From Anaerolineales bacterium (GTDB lineage: Bacteria; Chloroflexota; Anaerolineae; Anaerolineales; DRMV01), in contig JALVOR010000131.1 of NCBI GenBank assembly GCA_027026295.1, positions 1-5,658 of the forward strand: 5,658 nt of DNA, written 5' to 3'. The notes under the pieces are model-generated. The model did not search any database. It was not told where the DNA came from and saw only the letters and a list, made by a program, of their open reading frames with translations. Positions 1 to 5,611 of the stretch are shown here, piece after piece (position 1 is the first letter of the stretch; each line of letters begins with the position of its first letter). The position numbers and the translations under genes are program-made.

Positions 1-446
1 CCCGCCCCCTGCGGCTGCGGGTGCTGGATACGCGGGGGCGGGTGACCGACACCGTGCGCTCGGTTGACCCCGTCACCATTGAGGTGGCATATGCCCTCGA
101 CGCCCCCATTCAGGGCTTGCGGGTGGGCATTTACCTGCTGAGTATGCGCGGCGAATATGTTTTCACCTCGTTCGACACCGATGAGCAGGAAACCTTCCAC
201 CGCTGGGACACCCGCCCCGCAGGCCGCTATGTCAGCCGCTGCACCATTCCCGGCGACTTGCTGAACGAAGGGCGTTATCTGGTCTCGGTCAACGCCAGCG
301 CCTACCGCGTCAAGCGCTATTTTCAGGAAGACAACGCGGTGGCATTCACCGTAGACATTACCGGCGCGCCGGGCAGCCATTGGGCCGAGCCGCGCCCCGG
401 CCTGATCCGCCCGCGGCTGCAATGGGAAATCGAGGCCGAAGGATGA
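1..446 (+). CDS. Wzt-like polysaccharide ABC transporter ATP-binding protein, C-terminal domain (5' truncated)
   Basis: The reading frame is already open at the window edge (first full codon at position 3) and ends at TGA 444-446, so only the last 147 or so residues are seen. A GTG at 21 is in frame but is probably internal. The visible part resembles the Wzt C-terminal beta-sandwich domain that follows the ATPase domain in O-antigen and capsule exporters. It has an early 'VTIEVAY' strand, 'GIYLLSMRGEYVFTS', then 'GDLLNEGRYLVSVNAS' (the usual L-x-x-G-x-Y-x-V pattern), 'AVAFTVDI', and the ending 'RPGLIRPRLQW'. In characterised Wzt proteins this domain binds the terminal modification of the finished glycan so that it can be exported. 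No Walker or signature motifs are visible because the ATPase half would lie upstream. The stop overlaps the start of the glycosyltransferase gene, which suggests coupled translation and a shared pathway. The family call is from pattern recognition only. Confidence 0.8.
   Translation, partial: RPLRLRVLDTRGRVTDTVRSVDPVTIEVAYALDAPIQGLRVGIYLLSMRGEYVFTSFDTDEQETFHRWDTRPAGRYVSRCTIPGDLLNEGRYLVSVNASAYRVKRYFQEDNAVAFTVDITGAPGSHWAEPRPGLIRPRLQWEIEAEG
432..446 (+). promoter_or_regulatory. Ribosome binding site and ATGA stop/start overlap
   Basis: GAGG at 432-435 lies 7 nt before the ATG at 443. That ATG shares the bases ATGA with the stop of the preceding Wzt-like gene. The spacing and the 4-bp overlap decide the start of the glycosyltransferase at 443 and indicate translational coupling. 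Confidence 0.65.
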
Positions 447-2020
447 CGCCCATCAAACGCGCCCTCAAAGACTGGTTAGGGGAAATCCCCCTCACGGCAG
501 AGACCTATTGGCTGCTGCGGCAGCGCGGCCAGCCCGTGGGCGGCTTCCGCCTGGGCGAATGGGCGCACCAACTGCCCCAAATGGCCGCCGAAGCCGAAGC
601 CCACGCCGCCCAAGCCCCGGCGGGCAAGCGGGTGTGCGTGTTTGCCACCCTGCACTACTGGCTGGCGCACGCGGGCACGGTTGCCCTGGCGCTGCGGGGC
701 ATGGGGCACGAGGTCAGCCTGGCTTATCTGCCCTTCCGCCAGTGGCAGCAGCCCGCGCACCGCTTCGACCTGCGCCGCGCCGACGCTTACACCCGCTGGC
801 ACCTGCGGAAGGCGCGCCCCGCGCTGAACCCCGTGGCGCTGCTGCGGGAACGCCCCGCCCCCCTGCCGCCAAAACTTGCCGAGGCCATCGCCCAGGCGTC
901 GGCTTACGATGTGCAATACACCCTGCAGGTGGAAGAAGCCGACCCCGCCAGCCCGCTTTACCGCCTGCGGCTGCAGCGCAACACCTTCGCCGCGGGCGCG
1001 CTGCTGGCGCGCTGGCAGCGCCGCCGCCCCGATGTGGTGGTCATCCCCAACGGGCTGATTTTGGAATTTGCCGCCGCTTTCCAAACCGCCCGCTTTTTGG
1101 GCATTCCCGTCACCACCTACGAATTTGGCGAGCAGCGGGAGCGGGTGTGGATGGACTGGAACCGCTCGGCGATGTTCCAGGACACCACCGCCCTGTGGCA
1201 GGCCGTGCGCGACCGCCCGCTGACCGAGGCGCAATGGCAGGCCGTGCGGGAACTGTTCGCGGCGCGCCGCGGCGGGCGTTTGTGGGCAAACTTTGCCCGG
1301 CAGTGGCAAAACGCCCCCTCGGCAGGCGGCGAGCAGGCACGCAAAGCCCTGGGACTGGACAACCGCCCGGTGTTCCTGCTGGCAACCAACGTGCTGGGCG
1401 ATAGCCTCACCCTGGGGCGCGAAATTTTCAGCCGCAGCCTGGCCGAGTGGCTGCGGGAAACCGTGCGCTATTTTGCCCGCCACCCCGAAGTGCAACTGGT
1501 GGTGCGCATTCACCCGGGCGAGCGGCTGGTTTCCGGGCCTTCGTTGGCCGAAGCGGTGCATGCGGCGCTGCCGGCCCTGCCCGAACACATTCACCTCGTG
1601 CCCGCCGATTCCTCCATCAACACCTACGACGTGGTGGATATTGCCAGCGCGGGGCTGGTGTTCACCACCACCGTGGGGCTGGAAATGGCGATGAGCGGCC
1701 TGCCCGTGGTGGTTGCCGGGCGCACCCATTACCGCGAGCGCGACTTCACCCTCGACCCGACTTCGTGGGAAACCTACTTTGCCGCCCTCGACGAGTTGAC
1801 CGCCCGCCCTGCCGATTTCCGGCTGAGCGAGGAGCAAACCCGCCTGGCTTGGAAGTACGCCTACCATTTTTTCTTCGATTACCCCCGCCCCTTCCCGTGG
1901 CACATCATGCACCTCAAGGAAGATCTGGCACGCCGGCCGCTGGGCAAGGCGCTTCAGCGCGACGATTTCCGCGCCACCCTCGCCGCCATGACCCGCACCG
2001 ACGCCCCCGCTGGCGAGTGA
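443..2020 (+). CDS. Capsule polysaccharide biosynthesis-type glycosyltransferase (GT-B, Kdo-transferase-like)
   Basis: This 525-residue cytoplasmic protein has no signal peptide or clear membrane segment. It looks like a two-domain GT-B enzyme of the capsule-synthesis (KpsC/KpsS-like) type. The N-terminal Rossmann-like half contains 'KRVCVFATLHYW' (about 62-73) and 'RPDVVVIPNG' (195-204). The C-terminal half has 'VFLLATNVLGD' (310-320), 'LVVRIHPGE' (352-360), and the donor-site-like stretch 'FTTTVGLEMAMSGLPVVVAG' (407-426) followed by 'HYR'. The R-x-HPGE and T-T-V-G-L-E-x-A-x-x-G-x-P-V motifs are typical of this superfamily, whose members transfer Kdo or related acidic sugars to a glycan. The start at 443 is chosen over an in-frame GTG at 380 because of the ATGA overlap and GAGG. 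Linkage to a Wzt domain and to nonulosonate genes suggests that it transfers a nonulosonic acid or Kdo-like residue, possibly as a terminal cap. The exact donor and acceptor cannot be read from sequence. Confidence 0.75.
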   Translation: MTPIKRALKDWLGEIPLTAETYWLLRQRGQPVGGFRLGEWAHQLPQMAAEAEAHAAQAPAGKRVCVFATLHYWLAHAGTVALALRGMGHEVSLAYLPFRQWQQPAHRFDLRRADAYTRWHLRKARPALNPVALLRERPAPLPPKLAEAIAQASAYDVQYTLQVEEADPASPLYRLRLQRNTFAAGALLARWQRRRPDVVVIPNGLILEFAAAFQTARFLGIPVTTYEFGEQRERVWMDWNRSAMFQDTTALWQAVRDRPLTEAQWQAVRELFAARRGGRLWANFARQWQNAPSAGGEQARKALGLDNRPVFLLATNVLGDSLTLGREIFSRSLAEWLRETVRYFARHPEVQLVVRIHPGERLVSGPSLAEAVHAALPALPEHIHLVPADSSINTYDVVDIASAGLVFTTTVGLEMAMSGLPVVVAGRTHYRERDFTLDPTSWETYFAALDELTARPADFRLSEEQTRLAWKYAYHFFFDYPRPFPWHIMHLKEDLARRPLGKALQRDDFRATLAAMTRTDAPAGE

Positions 2021-2030
2021 ATTTTCCCTC

Positions 2031-2035
2031 AGGAG
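2031..2035 (+). promoter_or_regulatory. Ribosome binding site of the pseB-like gene
   Basis: AGGAG lies 7 nt before the ATG at 2043, within the 22-nt gap after the glycosyltransferase stop. It supports the chosen start and independent initiation within the operon. Confidence 0.75.
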
Positions 2036-2042
2036 TTTTCCC

Positions 2043-3044
2043 ATGAATTGGCAAGACCAGACCATTTTGGTAACCGGCGGCACCGGTTCTTTTGGCAAGA
2101 AATTCATCGAAATCATTCAGCGCGATTTCCACCTTAAAAAAGTCATCGTTTTCAGCCGCGACGAACTCAAGCAGCACGAAATGCGCATGGCGGGCTTCGA
2201 CCAGCCCAACATGCGCTATTTCATCGGCGACGTGCGCGACCGCGAACGCCTGCGCCGCGCGATGCACGGCGTGGACATCGTGGTGCACGCCGCCGCGCTC
2301 AAGCAGGTGCCCGCGTGCGAATACAACCCCATGGAAGCCATCAAAACCAACATTTTGGGCAGCAGCAACGTCATCGAAGCCGCGCTGGACGCCGGAGTGA
2401 AGAAGGTGCTCGCCCTGAGCACCGACAAAGCCGTCAATCCGGTCAACCTTTACGGCGCCACCAAACTGGCGGCGGAAAAACTTTTCGTGCAGAGCAACGC
2501 CTATGCCGCGGGCACAGCCACCCGCTTCAGTTGCACCCGCTACGGCAACGTGGTGGGCAGCCGGGGCAGCGTGGTGCCCGTGTTCCTCAAGCAGCGGGAA
2601 AGCGGGCGGGTAACCGTCACCGACCCCCGCATGACCCGCTTCTGGCTTTCGTTAGAGCAGGGCGTCCGCTTCGTCATCCGCTGCATCGAGCAAATGGAAG
2701 GCGGCGAAGTGTTCGTGCCCAAACTGCCGAGCACCAAAGTAACCGACCTCGCCAAAGCCATTGCCCCTGATGCCGAAATCGAGGTCATTGGCATCCGCCC
2801 GGGCGAGAAACTGCACGAGGTGCTGGTCAACGAAGACGAAGCCCGCCACACCGTGGAACTGGACGATATGTACGTCATCCAGCCCGCGCAGGCCATGTGG
2901 TTTGGCTATGCCTGGCAGAGCAAGGGCAAGCCGCTCCCCGATGGCTTCCGCTATGCCAGCAACACCAACACCGAGTGGCTGGACGTGGAAGAAATCAAGG
3001 CCATGATCCGCCCCATCGAAGAGGCTTATTTACAGGGCAAATAG
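2043..3044 (+). CDS. pseB: UDP-N-acetylglucosamine 4,6-dehydratase (inverting), PseB family
   Basis: This 333-residue SDR enzyme is the usual length for PseB. The family converts UDP-GlcNAc to UDP-2-acetamido-2,6-dideoxy-beta-L-arabino-hexos-4-ulose, the first step of pseudaminic acid synthesis. Visible hallmarks are the NADP-binding 'VTGGTGSFG' (10-18), 'FSRDELKQHEM' (37-47), 'GDVRD' (62-66), 'AAALKQVPACEYNP' (83-96), and the active-site segment 'STDKAVNPVNLYGATK' (126-141). That segment carries T127, D128, K129, Y137 and K141, matching the Asp-Lys-Tyr set of characterised PseB/FlaA1. The 'NLYGATK' form separates it from FnlA/WbjB/CapE enzymes, which have 'NAMG-SK' here. 'GIRPGEKLHEVLV' (250-262) and the C-terminal 'GFRYASNTNTEWL' (301-313) are also PseB-like. 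The gene follows the glycosyltransferase by 22 nt and precedes an RmlD-like SDR by 10 nt, so it is clearly in an operon. Function is confident to family level; the final product depends on downstream enzymes. Confidence 0.93.
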   Translation: MNWQDQTILVTGGTGSFGKKFIEIIQRDFHLKKVIVFSRDELKQHEMRMAGFDQPNMRYFIGDVRDRERLRRAMHGVDIVVHAAALKQVPACEYNPMEAIKTNILGSSNVIEAALDAGVKKVLALSTDKAVNPVNLYGATKLAAEKLFVQSNAYAAGTATRFSCTRYGNVVGSRGSVVPVFLKQRESGRVTVTDPRMTRFWLSLEQGVRFVIRCIEQMEGGEVFVPKLPSTKVTDLAKAIAPDAEIEVIGIRPGEKLHEVLVNEDEARHTVELDDMYVIQPAQAMWFGYAWQSKGKPLPDGFRYASNTNTEWLDVEEIKAMIRPIEEAYLQGK

Positions 3045-3054
3045 GGCAGGTGCT

Positions 3055-3972
3055 ATGCGGCTGCTGATTACCGGCGCAAGCGGGCTGTTGGGCGTCAACC
3101 TCGCGTGGGAAGCCATGCAGGCTGGGCACGCGGTGGTAGGCGTGACCGGGCAACGGGGACTCCCCGGCGCACCGTTTCCTGCCTTCCGCGCCGATTTGAC
3201 ATCGCCAGCGGCAGTGGAAAACATGTGGGCGCAAGCCCGCCCCGACGCCGTCGTTCACGCCGCGGCGTTAGCCCATGTGGATGCCTGCGAACAGCACCCC
3301 GACCTGGCCCACCGGCTGAACGCCGAAGTGCCGGGCGAAATTGCCGCCCTGGCCGCCGCCGCCGGCATTCCGCTGGTGCATGTTTCCACCGATGCGGTCT
3401 TCGACGGCGCCCGCGGCAACTACACCGAAGACGACGCCCCCAACCCCCTCAGCACCTACGCCCGCACCAAACTTGCTGGCGAGCAGGCCGTGGCGGCGAA
3501 ATACCCCCAGGCCATCATTGCCCGCGTCAACTTCTTCGGCTGGAGTCTTTCGGGGCAGCGCAGCCTTGCTGAATGGTTCGTCAACAACCTGAGCGCCGGG
3601 CAGCCGGTGAACGGCTTTACCGATGTCTTTTTCTGCCCCCTGCTGGCGAACCACCTCGCCCGCCTGCTGCTGGAATCCCTCGAGCGCGGGCTGAGCGGGC
3701 TTTATCACTTCACCAGCCCCGCTTGCCTGAGCAAATACGCTTTTGGGGTGGCGTTAGCACGGCAGTTTGGCTATCCCCATACCCTCATCCGCCCCGCGTC
3801 GGTGGAAGACGCCAGCCTGACCGCCCGCCGCGCCCACAACCTTACCCTGCGCAGCGACAAACTGGCAAAAGCCTTAAGGCACCCCCCGCCCACATGGGAA
3901 ACCGGCATTGCCGATTTCCACCGCCTTCACCGCCAGGGTTATCCGCAGCACATTCGCCGCTGGCTGCGCTAA
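3055..3972 (+). CDS. RmlD-like SDR nucleotide-sugar reductase (dTDP-4-dehydrorhamnose reductase family)
   Basis: This 305-residue extended SDR has an N-terminal 'LLITGASGLLG' (3-13, GxxGxxG NAD(P)-binding loop), 'PDAVVHAAALAHVDACE' (63-79), 'VHVSTDAVFDG' (108-118) and the catalytic Tyr-Lys pair in 'YARTK' (Y135, K139). It continues with 'ARVNFFGWS' and 'FTDVFFCPL' (188-196). These place it in the RmlD sugar-nucleotide reductase family, which reduces 4-keto-6-deoxy sugar nucleotides. The canonical 'STDYVFDG' reads 'STDAVFDG' here (Ala114 instead of Tyr), so strict dTDP-rhamnose activity is not assumed. The start at 3055 lies 10 nt after the pseB stop with a weak AGG at 3048-3050. Sitting between a PseB-type dehydratase and a nonulosonate synthase, it could act on the 4-keto product of PseB or on a later intermediate. 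Alternatives are a reductase for a different sugar of the same glycan, or an epimerase/reductase like WbjC/WbvR. Family is confident, substrate unknown. Confidence 0.85.
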   Translation: MRLLITGASGLLGVNLAWEAMQAGHAVVGVTGQRGLPGAPFPAFRADLTSPAAVENMWAQARPDAVVHAAALAHVDACEQHPDLAHRLNAEVPGEIAALAAAAGIPLVHVSTDAVFDGARGNYTEDDAPNPLSTYARTKLAGEQAVAAKYPQAIIARVNFFGWSLSGQRSLAEWFVNNLSAGQPVNGFTDVFFCPLLANHLARLLLESLERGLSGLYHFTSPACLSKYAFGVALARQFGYPHTLIRPASVEDASLTARRAHNLTLRSDKLAKALRHPPPTWETGIADFHRLHRQGYPQHIRRWLR

Positions 3973-3988
3973 AAGCGCCCGCCGCGCT
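3966..3988 (+). other. Overlapping small inverted repeats at the end of the SDR gene
   Basis: GCGCT (3966-3970), AGCGC (3974-3978) and GCGCT (3984-3988) can form two mutually exclusive 5-bp hairpins sharing the middle arm; GTTTTCC follows the second. It could be a weak terminator or attenuator in the 64-nt gap before the synthase gene. The stems are short and the first arm is coding, so chance is a real possibility. Confidence 0.25.
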
Positions 3989-4024
3989 GTTTTCCTGCCC
4001 TTTGTTTCTTTCACCGACACATAT

Positions 4025-4029
4025 GGAGG
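4025..4029 (+). promoter_or_regulatory. Strong ribosome binding site of the NeuB-family synthase
   Basis: GGAGG lies 7 nt before the ATG at 4037, the strongest Shine-Dalgarno site in the window. It decides the start at 4037 against an upstream in-frame start at 3908 that would run into the SDR gene. Confidence 0.85.
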
Positions 4030-4036
4030 TGTTCCC

Positions 4037-5110
4037 ATGCCCGAAATTCGCATTGGCAACCGCTTCATCGGCGACAACCACCCCACCTATTTCATTGCCG
4101 ACATCGCCGCCAACCACGACGGCTCTTTGGAACGCGCCAAACTGCTCATCCGCCTTGCCAAGGAAGCCGGCGCGGACGCGGCCAAATTCCAGCACTTCCT
4201 CGCCCCCAAAATCGTCTCCGACTACGGCTTCCGTGCTTTCGGAAAGCAACTTTCCCACCAGGCTTCCTGGAAGAAGTCGGTCTATCAGGTCTACGAAGAG
4301 GCTTCCCTGCCCCGCGACTGGACGCCCTACCTCAAAGAGGAATGCGACAAGGTCGGCATTGATTTCTTCTCTTCGCCCTACGATTTCGACTCGGTAGACC
4401 ACATCGAGCCGTATGTGCCGGTGTACAAGGCCGGTTCGGGGCTGATGTCGTGGCCGGAACTGCTGGTTTACATGGCGAAGAAGGGCAAACCCATCATGAT
4501 GGCCACCGGCGCATCGGACATCAGCGACGTGGCCCGTGCGATGCGCATGGTGAGAGAGGTCAACGACCAGATCGTGCTGATGCAGTGCAACACCAACTAC
4601 ACCGCCAGCGAAGCGAACTTCGACCACATTCACCTCAACGTGCTGAAGACCTACCACCAGATGTGGCCTGACGCCGTGTTGGGCATTTCCGACCACACCC
4701 GCGGGCTGGCAGTGATTTTGGGTGCGGTGGCCTTAGGCGCCCGGGTGGTGGAACGCCACTTCACCGACGACAACGACCGCGAGGGCCCCGACCACAAGTT
4801 CGCCACCAACCCCGACGAATGGGCGCTGATGGTGGAAGAAACCCGCAAACTGGAACGCGCCCTCGGCTCCGGCGACAAATTCGTAGCGGGCAACGAAAAG
4901 GAAACCTACCTTGTGCAGCGCCGCTGCGTGCGCGCCGCCCGTGACATCAAAGCCAGGGAAGTCATCACCCGCGAGATGCTCGACGTGCTCCGCCCGAACG
5001 TCATCGGCGCCATCCAGTCGTGGGAAACCGACGCGGTGGTAGGCACCAAAGCCCTGCGCGACATTCCGAAAGGTGATGCGTTGCGGTGGGTGGACGTGGG
5101 GATGCCTTGA
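4037..5110 (+). CDS. NeuB/PseI-family nonulosonic acid synthase (N-acetylneuraminate synthase family)
   Basis: This 357-residue enzyme has the normal length and two-domain layout of sialic acid synthases. These condense phosphoenolpyruvate with a 6-carbon N-acetyl amino sugar to give a 9-carbon nonulosonic acid. The N-terminal TIM-barrel shows 'YFIADIAANHDGSLERAKLLI' features (18-38), 'GADAAKFQ' (45-52), 'GIDFFSSPYD' (107-116), 'YKAGSG' (130-135), 'IMMATGAS' (153-160) and 'LMQCNTNY' (181-188). It also has 'LGISDHTRG' (215-223) and 'VVERHFTDD' (237-245), followed by 'EGPDHKF'. H220 and H241 match the two metal-binding His residues of Neisseria NeuB. The C-terminal SAF/antifreeze-like domain (about 294-357) includes 'QRRCVRAARDIKAREVI', where R296 probably corresponds to the substrate-binding Arg, followed by Cys rather than the common Ser. 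Linkage to PseB favours a 9-deoxy, pseudaminic-acid-like product, but NeuB, LegI and PseI activities cannot be separated by eye, so no symbol is given. Confidence 0.92.
   Translation: MPEIRIGNRFIGDNHPTYFIADIAANHDGSLERAKLLIRLAKEAGADAAKFQHFLAPKIVSDYGFRAFGKQLSHQASWKKSVYQVYEEASLPRDWTPYLKEECDKVGIDFFSSPYDFDSVDHIEPYVPVYKAGSGLMSWPELLVYMAKKGKPIMMATGASDISDVARAMRMVREVNDQIVLMQCNTNYTASEANFDHIHLNVLKTYHQMWPDAVLGISDHTRGLAVILGAVALGARVVERHFTDDNDREGPDHKFATNPDEWALMVEETRKLERALGSGDKFVAGNEKETYLVQRRCVRAARDIKAREVITREMLDVLRPNVIGAIQSWETDAVVGTKALRDIPKGDALRWVDVGMP
5098..5106 (+). repeat. Outer left arm of a possible nested inverted repeat
   Basis: GGGGATGCC at the very end of the synthase reading frame is the exact reverse complement of GGCATCCCC at 5580-5588. 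It nests outside the 13-bp pair at 5154-5166 and 5565-5577. Because it is also the codons for the protein's last residues and only 9 bp long, it may be coincidental. Confidence 0.3.
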
Positions 5111-5113
5111 GGT

Positions 5114-5158
5114 TGTGTGCCCTGATGCTGTGTGCCCCGATGCCCTGTGCCCTGATGC
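5114..5158 (+). repeat. Three-copy 15-bp imperfect tandem repeat
   Basis: Three adjoining 15-bp units lie at 5114-5128, 5129-5143 and 5144-5158: TGTGTGCCCTGATGC, TGTGTGCCCCGATGC and CCTGTGCCCTGATGC. They differ by one or two bases from the first unit. The array fills most of the 66-nt gap between the synthase stop and the four-helix-bundle gene. Its last unit runs into the left arm of the inverted repeat. Confidence 0.85.
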
Positions 5159-5166
5159 CCGGTGGG
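5154..5166 (+). repeat. Left arm of a 13-bp inverted repeat flanking the four-helix-bundle gene
   Basis: GATGCCCGGTGGG is the perfect reverse complement of CCCACCGGGCATC at 5565-5577, just past the stop of the small gene. With one mismatch, the pairing extends by two more bases on the outer side. The arm ends inside the Shine-Dalgarno region of the enclosed gene. Confidence 0.8.
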
Positions 5167-5170
5167 AAGG
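5164..5170 (+). promoter_or_regulatory. Ribosome binding site of the four-helix-bundle gene
   Basis: GGGAAGG lies 6 nt before the ATG at 5177. Its first three G residues belong to the left inverted-repeat arm, so pairing with the downstream arm would partly mask this site. Confidence 0.6.
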
Positions 5171-5176
5171 TGAGCG

Positions 5177-5563
5177 ATGGCGCTGGTGAAGCGGTTTGAA
5201 GATTTGAGAGCATGGCAAAGCGCCCGCAAGTTGGTCAGTAGCGTATACGCCGCCACACGGCAGGAGCCCTTTGCCCGCGACTTTGGCCTGCGCGACCAGA
5301 TTCAACGGGCTGCCGTTTCAACCATGAGCAACATCGCCGAAGGCTTTGAGAGCGGCACCGACGGCGACTTTGCGCGCTTTTTAGCCTATGCCCGTGCTTT
5401 TGCCGCGGAGGTGCAGTCGTTGCTTTATGTGGCGCTGGACGCGGGGTATCTTTCCCGCGAAAATTTCGAAACGCTTTACCGCCTTGCTGAAGAAACCAAA
5501 GCCCTGAGCGGCGGGCTGCTGGCCTCCATCCGCCGCCGCTCACCCAAAAGCCACCGCCGCTAA
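5177..5563 (+). CDS. Four-helix-bundle protein (S23 / 23S rRNA intervening-sequence protein family)
   Basis: This 128-residue protein matches the small four-helix-bundle family named after open reading frames inside 23S rRNA intervening sequences. The length is close to the usual 115-130. Diagnostic segments are the N-terminal 'FEDLRAWQSARKLV' (7-20), 'PFARDFGLRDQIQRAA' (31-46), and the signature 'VSTMSNIAEGFE' (47-58). The remaining helices are 'FARFLAYARAFAAEVQSLLY' (65-84) and 'NFETLYRLAEETKALSGGLL' (96-115). The C-terminus is very basic ('RRRSPKSHRR', 119-128), which could favour nucleic-acid contact. Biochemical function of stand-alone members is not established; the Avd accessory protein of diversity-generating retroelements is a relative, but no reverse transcriptase is visible here. 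Its place in a glycan operon is not explained by sugar chemistry. It is bounded by inverted GATGCCC/GGGCATC repeats, suggesting that it may have arrived as a small cassette. Start chosen from GGGAAGG and the family's normal N-terminus. Confidence 0.92.
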   Translation: MALVKRFEDLRAWQSARKLVSSVYAATRQEPFARDFGLRDQIQRAAVSTMSNIAEGFESGTDGDFARFLAYARAFAAEVQSLLYVALDAGYLSRENFETLYRLAEETKALSGGLLASIRRRSPKSHRR

Positions 5564-5564
5564 C

Positions 5565-5602
5565 CCCACCGGGCATCCGGGCATCCCCTCACCGGGCATC
5601 CC
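5565..5602 (+). repeat. Right inverted-repeat arm and GGGCATC repeat cluster
   Basis: The 13-bp right arm (5565-5577) pairs with 5154-5166. The core CCGGGCATCC occurs at 5569-5578, overlapping again at 5577-5586, and a third time at 5592-5601. The 12-mer CACCGGGCATCC is present exactly at 5567-5578 and 5590-5601. All copies are in the orientation opposite to the GATGC copies upstream of the gene. Confidence 0.8.
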
Positions 5603-5611
5603 TCCCCCCCC

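Noticed and set aside
380..442. Upstream in-frame GTG extension of the glycosyltransferase
   Set aside because: It would overlap the Wzt-like gene by 67 bp and adds a Pro/Arg-rich leader typical of out-of-frame coding. The ATGA overlap with GAGG at 443 is far better.
2072..2088. Perfect 6-bp inverted repeat AACCGG/CCGGTT followed by CTTTT
   Set aside because: It lies inside the codons of the PseB 'TGGTGS' nucleotide-binding loop. The Gly/Thr codons explain it, and a terminator 30 nt into the gene is implausible.
476..2116. A 546-residue open frame on the - strand opposite the glycosyltransferase
   Set aside because: It is a shadow caused by GC-rich codons of the real gene. Its translation is rich in Gly, His and Gln with no recognisable motif, and it runs across the glycosyltransferase/pseB junction.
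4000..4030. Promoter for the synthase gene (TTGTTT and CATATG)
   Set aside because: The hexamer-like words are only about 12 bp apart and poor matches, so no promoter can be supported.
3908..4036. Upstream extension of the NeuB-family synthase
   Set aside because: It overlaps the end of the SDR gene and lies before a strong GGAGG site that points to 4037. The family N-terminus begins normally there.
5114..5158. CRISPR-like array
   Set aside because: The 15-bp units are directly adjacent with no spacers, and too short for CRISPR repeats.
5177..5563. Diversity-generating retroelement, suggested by similarity to Avd proteins
   Set aside because: No reverse transcriptase, template repeat or variable repeat is present in the window; the protein fits the general S23 family.
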